Shown piece after piece: positions 1 to 5,219 of a DNA stretch of 13,332 bases. The stretch spans positions 1 to 13,332 of the forward strand of contig DAOUGD010000341.1 in the NCBI GenBank assembly GCA_034429475.1, in the 5' to 3' direction. Position 1 is the first letter of the stretch, and each line of letters starts with the position of its first letter. Position numbers and translations under genes: made by a program. This stretch comes from JAKQHY01 sp034429475 (GTDB taxonomy: Bacteria > Chloroflexota > Anaerolineae > B4-G1 > SLSP01). A model generated the notes under the pieces. That model was not told the origin of the DNA, ran no database searches, and was given only the letters and a program-made list of their open reading frames with translations.

Positions 1-69
1 GTGGGGGTGGGGGCCATTGGGGACAACGTACTGCACGCTGTGAGAAGCAGGATCAAAACCAGAAGGTAA
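1..69 (+). CDS. C-terminal tail of an unidentified protein (partial, 5' end outside window)
   Basis: Reading from base 1, the plus strand is open for 22 codons and stops at TAA (67-69). The peptide ends in a basic tail (VLHAVRSRIKTRR) after a Gly-rich stretch (GVGAIGDN), which looks like the end of a folded domain rather than random sequence. The only other gene nearby, the antitoxin, converges on it from the opposite strand 92 bases away. I do not recognise the family. The fragment is too short to exclude a chance open frame. Confidence 0.35.
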   Translation: MGVGAIGDNVLHAVRSRIKTRR

Positions 70-161
70 GCGCGATTTACAAATTGCCTTCCTGTAATCT
101 TTTCAGTGGTGTGCATCCCGGAGTTTTTGACACTATAGAGGTTTGTAGGCAGTGGCATCGG

Positions 162-440
162 TTATCCTGCCAATGCCTGGAGCTTTTCTTGAATCCACAA
201 ATTGACCAGGGTATTCAGCGGTACACCTTCTTGTTGCTGAACGCGGTGCAAGGCGGTATTCAAAGTGTCCGAGAGGGTAATCACATATTCATGTCGTGGG
301 TGAGCTACTACTTGAATTTCAACGGGAGTCCAATCACCTTCGTATTCGGTTGTGTCGTGCGTATCCCAAAATTCCCCCATTTCTTCAAGGGTGGCAGTCA
401 TAGCGGGTAAGGTATTCTGATTCAGCTTATTTTCGACCAT
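162..440 (-). CDS. brnA: CopG/BrnA-type antitoxin of a BrnT toxin
   Basis: This 92-residue protein would be the antitoxin: it binds and neutralises the BrnT RNase and represses the pair's promoter. The N-terminal part carries the FWDTHDTTEY signature (about residues 24-33) seen in CopG-type antitoxins of this class (PF12441). The C-terminal third (about 56-90, LSDTLNTALHRV...LVNLWIQEKL) looks like a ribbon-helix-helix segment. The start is supported by AGGAG about 10 nt upstream and by a 14-nt overlap with the end of the toxin gene, so the two are translationally coupled in the usual toxin-first order. An internal Met at residue 14 is a less likely start. The pair looks more AT-rich than the exporter genes upstream, which suggests acquired DNA. 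The family call is from motif recognition. Confidence 0.8.
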   Translation of the reverse strand: MVENKLNQNTLPAMTATLEEMGEFWDTHDTTEYEGDWTPVEIQVVAHPRHEYVITLSDTLNTALHRVQQQEGVPLNTLVNLWIQEKLQALAG

Positions 441-714
441 AGATTCTACGCTCCTGTTGGGTCATCTCTCTGGCAGTCACAATGAGCGCACGCCCATCTT
501 TTTTCAGGATGAAGATCACTGTCAGGTAACGCCCCGCATCTGTTTGTCCCAAAGCCCTGTATAAATCTTCGCCGGGTCTATGCCCTCTTTCAAATCGCGC
601 GACGCGCGGGCTGTTTTGAAAAACCTCGTTAACTTCCTCTACACCAACTTGATGTTTCCAGATCAATTTATCCACGATATCTTCGTGCCAGATGTAGCCG
701 GTAATTTTTACCAT
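427..714 (-). CDS. brnT: BrnT family RNase toxin (DUF497)
   Basis: This 95-residue protein matches the BrnT/DUF497 pattern: an N-terminal segment with W-K-H (LIWKHQVGVEEVNEVF, about residues 18-33), a central ALGQTDAGRYLTVIFIL strand pair, and the C-terminal VTAREMTQQERRIYGRK that ends nearly every family member. BrnT toxins are ribosome-independent RNases that arrest growth by cutting mRNA. The gene starts at ATG (714-712) with GAAGG 9 nt upstream and overlaps the antitoxin start by 14 nt. It is first in its operon, and a 116-nt gap separates it from the ABC permease gene. The usual N-terminal FxWD(x)xK box is altered here (ITGYIWHEDIVDKLIWKHQ), so this is a divergent branch, but the length and C terminus are typical. 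Confidence 0.85.
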   Translation of the reverse strand: MVKITGYIWHEDIVDKLIWKHQVGVEEVNEVFQNSPRVARFERGHRPGEDLYRALGQTDAGRYLTVIFILKKDGRALIVTAREMTQQERRIYGRK

Positions 715-830
715 TGTGCAAGACCTTCAAGTTTTTTATCAAAAGGCAATAGTCGTCATCGAGTTAAAGTGGCAATAGGTTAACGATTTGAAGAATCCGT
801 GTTCATCTATGTCCTTATTATAAGCCCGAT

Positions 831-2399
831 CTACAACTCCTGCCGTTCAAACGCCGCAATCGCGCCGAGGACACACATTACCACAAGCACCAGCGCCATT
901 GCTATCGCGCCGCCATTGGCCGTCACGGGGTCGGAGGACGTCCCCAACCCCAGTTGGCTGGCCCAGGCGACCAGCGCGCCGGGCATCAGCGGGCCGAACA
1001 TCGGCAGGTTGCCCGCCAGCATCAGCAGGACGGCGCCGCCGAGTCCCACGCCCGCCGCCGCGCCCACCGATTTCGTCAGCGCGCTGCCGGTCAACGTCAC
1101 GGCCACGTAGGTCATAAACCACGCCAGGAGCAGCAGGTTGCTGACCAGGAACACGCCCACGTCCACCGGGCCAAACAGGAACCACGTGTAGTAGAGCGTG
1201 CAAAGTGCCGCAACGCAGAATCCGGCGATGTAGAGCAGCGTTTGCGCGACGAACTTGCTGCCCACAAACGCCCAGCGCGGCAGCGGCTTGCACAAGATGA
1301 GCGCCGCCGTGCCCTTCTCCTTTTCCCCGGCCACCGCGCCCATGCCGAGCAGGATGGCGATCATAAAGCCGAACTGCGTCAGGTTCTTGACGTACTGCGT
1401 CATCACATCCCCCACACTTGGCGTGGGGATCAGATCGGCGAATTGCTCCGCGCCCGGCACTGAGCGGATGATTTCCGGCGTGAACTTGGCGGCGAGCGGC
1501 GAAAACAGGCCGATGAAAGCAAAGACGGCGGCGACCACGATGACGCGCTTGGTGCGCCATTGTTGCAACAGCTCCTTGCGGGTGGCGGCGATGAAACTGC
1601 GCCATTCGGCGCGCAGCGAGGCGGCGACGGGACGCGGCCCGGCTTCCTTCCGCCAGATGCGCCAGAGCCAGAGCAGTCCCGGTGCTATCAGGAGCAATAT
1701 CGTCCCATAGATAATGACCACCGACTCGGTCTGCTGCGCCACGTAGACGGCGACGGCGTCAAAGGCGACGTGGTACGCAATCGCCAGCGGGACGTACCAG
1801 GCTTTACGCAGCGCGAACGCCCGCCAGACCAGCAGCGACAGTATCACGTGGATGCCCATAGCGAGACAGCGTTCCACCCAGGGGAGCGCGGCCCACAACG
1901 GCGAGCGGTTGAGGTTCTCCAGTTGTTGCGTCACTGCCGTCATCTGATCGGCGGCGAGGTTGAGCGTTGTCAGGTCGGCACCGCGCAGTGCGAGCAGCGA
2001 CGTGACCATCGCCGCCGTCTGCACCGCGCCGAAGACCATCGCCTCAATGCCGCCATGCCCCACGCCGAGCATCACACCATCCTCGAAGCGGCGGAAGCGG
2101 CGCAACAGCGCGTAGCCGACGGTGCGCGCGAGTTCTTCGCACAGGCCGGCCGTCAGCCCCAGAATGAGCGCCGTCCGCCAGAGAGGGGGGCCGGCGGCTG
2201 ATCCCAACGGCGGCAGCAGCCCGATGTCCCCCAGCCATTCGTTCAGGGGCAGGTGGACGATTTGCGACCCGATAAACGTCGCCGATCCGACGAGGAACAG
2301 GAACCAGGGCGTGGTGAAGCGGCGGCGCAGCAGCACGGCCACGATGACTGGCGTGGCGATCATCAACAAAACGGAGATGGAATAGGCGAAGATAATCAT
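831..2399 (-). CDS. YhfC-type glutamic intramembrane protease fused to an ABC-2 permease
   Basis: This is a two-part membrane protein of 522 residues. Residues 1 to about 250 resemble YhfC-family proteases (PF10086): several membrane helices with CEELAR (E88, E89), GVGHGGIEAM (H115, E119), H184 and HVAFD (H210, D214), the spaced Glu/His/Asp set of CPBP-like intramembrane proteases. Residues about 265-522 are a full ABC-2 permease with a basic start (ATRKELLQQWRTKR), then the GEKEKGTAALILCKPLPR motif (358-375) typical of ABC-2 exporters, and about six helices. YhfC alone is about 260 residues and YxlG-like permeases are of similar size, so the length fits a simple fusion. The ATG overlaps the UPF0175 stop (ATGA) and has AGGAAAGG 8 nt upstream. 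It is last in the exporter operon and pairs with the ATPase at 2693-3625. The export substrate is unknown. Proteolytic activity is inferred from the conserved residues only. Confidence 0.85.
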   Translation of the reverse strand: MIIFAYSISVLLMIATPVIVAVLLRRRFTTPWFLFLVGSATFIGSQIVHLPLNEWLGDIGLLPPLGSAAGPPLWRTALILGLTAGLCEELARTVGYALLRRFRRFEDGVMLGVGHGGIEAMVFGAVQTAAMVTSLLALRGADLTTLNLAADQMTAVTQQLENLNRSPLWAALPWVERCLAMGIHVILSLLVWRAFALRKAWYVPLAIAYHVAFDAVAVYVAQQTESVVIIYGTILLLIAPGLLWLWRIWRKEAGPRPVAASLRAEWRSFIAATRKELLQQWRTKRVIVVAAVFAFIGLFSPLAAKFTPEIIRSVPGAEQFADLIPTPSVGDVMTQYVKNLTQFGFMIAILLGMGAVAGEKEKGTAALILCKPLPRWAFVGSKFVAQTLLYIAGFCVAALCTLYYTWFLFGPVDVGVFLVSNLLLLAWFMTYVAVTLTGSALTKSVGAAAGVGLGGAVLLMLAGNLPMFGPLMPGALVAWASQLGLGTSSDPVTANGGAIAMALVLVVMCVLGAIAAFERQEL

Positions 2400-2674
2400 A
2401 GATTTGACCTTTCCTCTGCCAAAGTCGTTGTGCTGAAAGGTGGTTCCATTCCCCGTGCATAAGCCTGTCGCGCCAATTCGGATTGAGATATGCCAGCCAG
2501 TTGCGCTGCTGCACCAAACGAAATTCCTCCTTGGGCATAGCGTTCCAGGGCGCGCTCGATTTTGAGTTGTCGCAAGCCACGCTCGAGTAAGTCTGTGAGG
2601 AATCCCTGGCTCGCTGAAGTTAATTCCTGGGCTAAATGCGTCGGAATGGTTAACATCAAAGATTCAGTCGCCAT
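2396..2674 (-). CDS. UPF0175 family antitoxin-like protein
   Basis: This 92-residue protein has the UPF0175 layout (PF03683): a variable N terminus (LTIPTHLAQEL), a central helix pair with ALERYAQGGISFGAAAQLAGISQSEL (about 42-67), resembling a small helix-turn-helix, and the terminal ARGMEPPFSTTTLAEE. UPF0175 proteins are usually antitoxin-like partners of PIN-domain (DUF3368) toxins. No PIN gene is present here. Instead it sits between the ABC ATPase and the permease. It starts 18 nt after the ATPase stop with GAGGTG ahead of the ATG, and its TGA overlaps the permease ATG. It looks less GC-rich than its neighbours, which suggests a later insertion into the operon. A regulatory role for the exporter is possible but unproven. 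Confidence 0.85.
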   Translation of the reverse strand: MATESLMLTIPTHLAQELTSASQGFLTDLLERGLRQLKIERALERYAQGGISFGAAAQLAGISQSELARQAYARGMEPPFSTTTLAEERSNL

Positions 2675-2692
2675 TGTTTCACCTCATAGGTT

Positions 2693-3625
2693 TTACGCGC
2701 TTACTTTCAAGAAAATCTCTTCCAGCGTTGGACGCACCCACTCGTAGCGGGTCAGAATGATGTTCTGTTGCAGGATGAGGGGCAGCAGCGCTTGTTTGCC
2801 GCGCGCCACATCGTTGACGACGACGCGCAGGACGGCTTTGTCCTGCGTTACGCCGGTGATCCAGGGTTGTGCTTGTAACGCAGGGATCAGGCTCTCCGGC
2901 CACGGCGGACTGGCAACGTCGAGTTCGAGGACGGCGGTGTTCAGGGGATAGCGTTCCCGCAATTCGTCGCGCCCGGCCACCAGCAGCAGGCGGCCCTTCT
3001 GGATGATGGCGATGGTATCGCAGATGCGCTCCACGTCGGCGAGGATGTGGGTGGAGAAGAAGACGGTGACGGCGCCGCGCAGTTTGTCCAGCAGATCGAG
3101 CACCTCGTAGCGGCCGGCCGGGTCGAGCGCGCTGGTCGGCTCGTCGAGCAGCAGCACGGGGGGGCGGTGCAGGAGCGCCTGCGCGATCCCCAACCGCTGG
3201 TGCATCCCGCCGGAGAATCCGCCGATTTTGCGCCGCGCGGCGTCCTTCAAGCCCACCAGTTCCAGCATCTCCTCGATGCGCGCCTTGCGGTCGGCGTCCG
3301 GCATTCCGAACAGCCGTCCGGCGTAGTCCAGATACTCGCGCGGCGTCATCCACGCGTAGAAGGCTGGGTCCTGCGGCAGGTAGCCGAACTTCTCGCGGGC
3401 GTGACTGTCGGCGTTGGTCGTCTCCACCCCAGCGATCCACGCGCGCCCGACGGTCGGATGGCCCAACCCCACCAGCAGGCGCATCGTGGTCGTCTTGCCG
3501 GCGCCGTTGCGTCCCAGGAAGCCGAAGACGGAGCCGTAAGGCACGGACAAGTCCAGGTCTTGCAGCGCGACGACATCCCCATAATGGCGGGTCAGCCCCT
3601 CGCAGCGGATGGCGGCGTCGCTCAT
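2693..3625 (-). CDS. ABC transporter ATP-binding protein (YxlF-like)
   Basis: This 310-residue ATPase powers the exporter whose membrane part is the downstream fusion permease. All nucleotide-binding motifs are intact: Walker A GRNGAGKTT (38-46), Q-loop LPQD (Q85), signature FSGGMHQ (137-143, with F in place of the usual L), Walker B VLLLDEPTS with SALD (157-168), and the H-loop in STHIL (H193). The C-terminal 90 residues are the usual ABC-2 accessory region, ending in RPTLEEIFLKVSA. I place the start at the ATG 3625-3623: it overlaps the upstream TGA (ATGA), has GAGGA just ahead, and opens directly into the ABC fold. The open frame runs 26 codons further upstream, but that stretch is only the other-frame reading of the PLDc_N gene. 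Confidence 0.93.
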   Translation of the reverse strand: MSDAAIRCEGLTRHYGDVVALQDLDLSVPYGSVFGFLGRNGAGKTTTMRLLVGLGHPTVGRAWIAGVETTNADSHAREKFGYLPQDPAFYAWMTPREYLDYAGRLFGMPDADRKARIEEMLELVGLKDAARRKIGGFSGGMHQRLGIAQALLHRPPVLLLDEPTSALDPAGRYEVLDLLDKLRGAVTVFFSTHILADVERICDTIAIIQKGRLLLVAGRDELRERYPLNTAVLELDVASPPWPESLIPALQAQPWITGVTQDKAVLRVVVNDVARGKQALLPLILQQNIILTRYEWVRPTLEEIFLKVSA

Positions 3626-3828
3626 GCTTCCTCGCGGCCCAGCGTGAAGTAGATGATCGGCCCGATCAGGTTGACGCCGACGGCGATGATAATCCACAGC
3701 CATTTCGGCCCGCGCAGCTTCGGCTGCTTGGTGAGGATATCCACCAGCGCGGTGATTTTCAATCCCAGGTCAATCAGGATCAGCGGGATGAGCAAAGGCA
3801 AATAGGGTATAAGGTCGTTGAAGGTCAT
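3622..3828 (-). CDS. Small PLDc_N membrane protein (YxlE-like)
   Basis: This 68-residue protein has two hydrophobic segments (about residues 6-31 and 43-64) separated by a short polar loop. The central GPKWLWIIIAVGVNLIGPIIYFTLGR matches the PLDc_N domain (PF13396), found alone in small membrane proteins such as Bacillus subtilis YxlE. In that organism yxlE precedes an ABC ATPase and permease (yxlF, yxlG) in the SigY operon and is described as a negative regulator of SigY. The same order occurs here, although no sigma-factor gene is in the window. The ATG has GGAG 8 nt upstream, and the stop overlaps the ATPase start by 4 nt. It is first in the operon. A role in sensing or stabilising the exporter is inferred from context. 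Confidence 0.85.
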   Translation of the reverse strand: MTFNDLIPYLPLLIPLILIDLGLKITALVDILTKQPKLRGPKWLWIIIAVGVNLIGPIIYFTLGREEA

Positions 3829-3842
3829 AGTGTTTCTCCGAA

Positions 3843-3954
3843 TAGTAATGAGAAATGCGTAATGGGTAAATGAGTGACTGGTAACTGGAACTGGTTACTC
3901 CTTACTCATTTCTCATTACCCATTACTGATTTCCAATCACCCATTTCCAATTTT
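3843..3954. repeat. Heptad repeat array A, arranged as an inverted repeat
   Basis: Nearly the whole gap between the AlbA_2 gene and the PLDc_N gene is made of 7-nt units. The left half reads GTAATGA, GAAATGC, GTAATGG and similar. The right half carries the opposite-strand form (CATTACC, CATTACT, GATTTCC, AATCACC, CATTTCC). The two halves are complementary: AAATGAGT (3868-3875) pairs with ACTCATTT (3904-3911), GTAATGGGT (3859-3867) with ACCCATTAC (3918-3926), and GTAAC with GTTAC nearer the centre. An RNA crossing this gap could fold into a long interrupted hairpin just before the exporter operon. Confidence 0.8.
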
Positions 3955-3965
3955 CGCTCGCTCGC

Positions 3966-5144
3966 CTACAAGCTGAGAATTGGCTTTCCCCAAAGGCGAA
4001 CCAAGAATTGTTGTCCGAAGGTCTCGAAATCAGGTTCGCGCCCGGTGGATTCTTTCATCAAGCGGATCATCCGTGGAATACCTGAGCCGAGAGTGTTGAC
4101 GTAACCCAGATTGAACAAGACGCGCGCCAGGGTTTCGTTGCGCGGCTTGCTGTAGTGGGTGCGGATGTTTTCCAGGGTGACGCTGTTGGGCAAGGCGCCG
4201 GGGCTGCGCAGTTCGATCCGGTCGTCAAAAATGTACAGCAAGCTCTGCGCGCCGGTCAGACTGTAATCGCGGTGGGCCACTGCGTTGACTACTGCTTCCC
4301 GTAAGGCGGCGCGGGGGTATTCGGGATAATCGCTTTGTTGGGCGCCGTTGATGTGGGTGGCGAGGCGCGTGTTGCGTTCAATAAAGGCTACCGCGTGTTC
4401 GATCTGTTGGGGCAAGCGCCCGGTGATCTCCTGACGGTCTATGATGACTTCTCCCGCTTCCCGGCCAGCCCACCGGACCGCGGAAATGCGCGCGTAGTAA
4501 AGAAAATCTTCTGGAGCCTGCCCAAACAGCACCAATCCGGCCAGCGACAATCGGGGATGCCCATCCAGGTCGGGGACGACAAAGCGCATCGCTTCTAACA
4601 TCTTGAGAAGCGGCACATCGGCGGTTTCCAGGGGGGATTCATAAATCCGGCGGTAGTACGCACCGAAGGCTTCCATATCCAGATTGGCAATGTCGGTGCG
4701 CGGGATGGGGATTTCATCGTAGTGAACCAGGCCGGCCAGTTGCAACAGCCGCGCGCGTTCTTGAGGCGTCGCCAGCCGCTTGCTTGACCCCACTCGAATG
4801 AAGCATTGTCCGCTGTTGTTTTCGTGAGGCACGCTGACCCGGCGGGGCACGTTGACGATCATCACCGTCCCGTTAGCCGTTTTTGTTCGTTCTATCGTTG
4901 GCGTCAAGGGTGGATTGCAATTCTGCCGGGCGAGGTTCAGCACCGCCTCTTCGACGTTGGCCGGATTGTCCACGCCTGCGATCTGCCCGTCGTCGTTGAC
5001 CCCAATCAGGATGCGCCCGCCTTCCGTGTTGGCAAACGCGATCATTTCACCGGCAAAGTCACTGCGCTGAGTTACGTCGCGCTTAAATTCGGTGAAACTA
5101 TCCTCACCGCCGGCCAACATTTCTTCAATTTCGGATGGATTCAT
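3966..5144 (-). CDS. AlbA_2 (Schlafen-like) and HATPase_c_4 domain protein
   Basis: This 392-residue cytoplasmic protein belongs to the COG2865-type group often labelled RecG-like or putative transcriptional regulators. The N-terminal AlbA_2 domain (PF04326, about residues 12-130) is marked by ESFTEFKRD-type sequence (EDSFTEFKRDV, 14-24), FANTEGGRILIGVNDDGQIAGV (37-58), and PHENNSGQCFIRVGSS. The C-terminal HATPase_c_4 region (PF13749, about 275-365) shows LREAVVNAVAHRDYS (281-295), DDRIELRSPG and GSGIPRMIRLM. Many relatives carry a winged helix after this point, but here the protein ends about 30 residues later, so that module is missing. GGGGTG precedes the ATG. The gene is bracketed by heptad repeat arrays in the same orientation. 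The exact function is unknown; related proteins appear in regulatory and phage-defence contexts. Confidence 0.88.
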   Translation of the reverse strand: MNPSEIEEMLAGGEDSFTEFKRDVTQRSDFAGEMIAFANTEGGRILIGVNDDGQIAGVDNPANVEEAVLNLARQNCNPPLTPTIERTKTANGTVMIVNVPRRVSVPHENNSGQCFIRVGSSKRLATPQERARLLQLAGLVHYDEIPIPRTDIANLDMEAFGAYYRRIYESPLETADVPLLKMLEAMRFVVPDLDGHPRLSLAGLVLFGQAPEDFLYYARISAVRWAGREAGEVIIDRQEITGRLPQQIEHAVAFIERNTRLATHINGAQQSDYPEYPRAALREAVVNAVAHRDYSLTGAQSLLYIFDDRIELRSPGALPNSVTLENIRTHYSKPRNETLARVLFNLGYVNTLGSGIPRMIRLMKESTGREPDFETFGQQFLVRLWGKPILSL

Positions 5145-5159
5145 CAGTCACACCCCGCT

Positions 5160-5219
5160 CCTTACGCATTTCTTATTACCCATTACCGATTACCGATTTC
5201 CAATCACCCATTTCCACTC
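5160..5219. repeat. Heptad repeat array B
   Basis: About eight degenerate 7-nt units fill the gap between the glycosyltransferase stop and the AlbA_2 start: CATTTCT, TATTACC, CATTACC, GATTACC, GATTTCC, AATCACC, CATTTCC. The last three and the next base (5195-5216) are a perfect 22-nt match to 3928-3949 in array A, in the same orientation. The two arrays therefore form direct repeats around the AlbA_2 gene. The array also lies in the 5' untranslated region of that gene. Confidence 0.85.

Noticed and set aside
70..161. Bidirectional terminator between the left-edge gene tail and the antitoxin gene
   Set aside because: Only a short GGCAG/CTGCC pairing with a long loop was found, which is too weak to call.
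3626..3703. N-terminal extension of the ABC ATPase by 26 residues
   Set aside because: It is the out-of-frame reading of the PLDc_N gene. The ATGA overlap, a Shine-Dalgarno site and the ABC fold all support the start at 3625.
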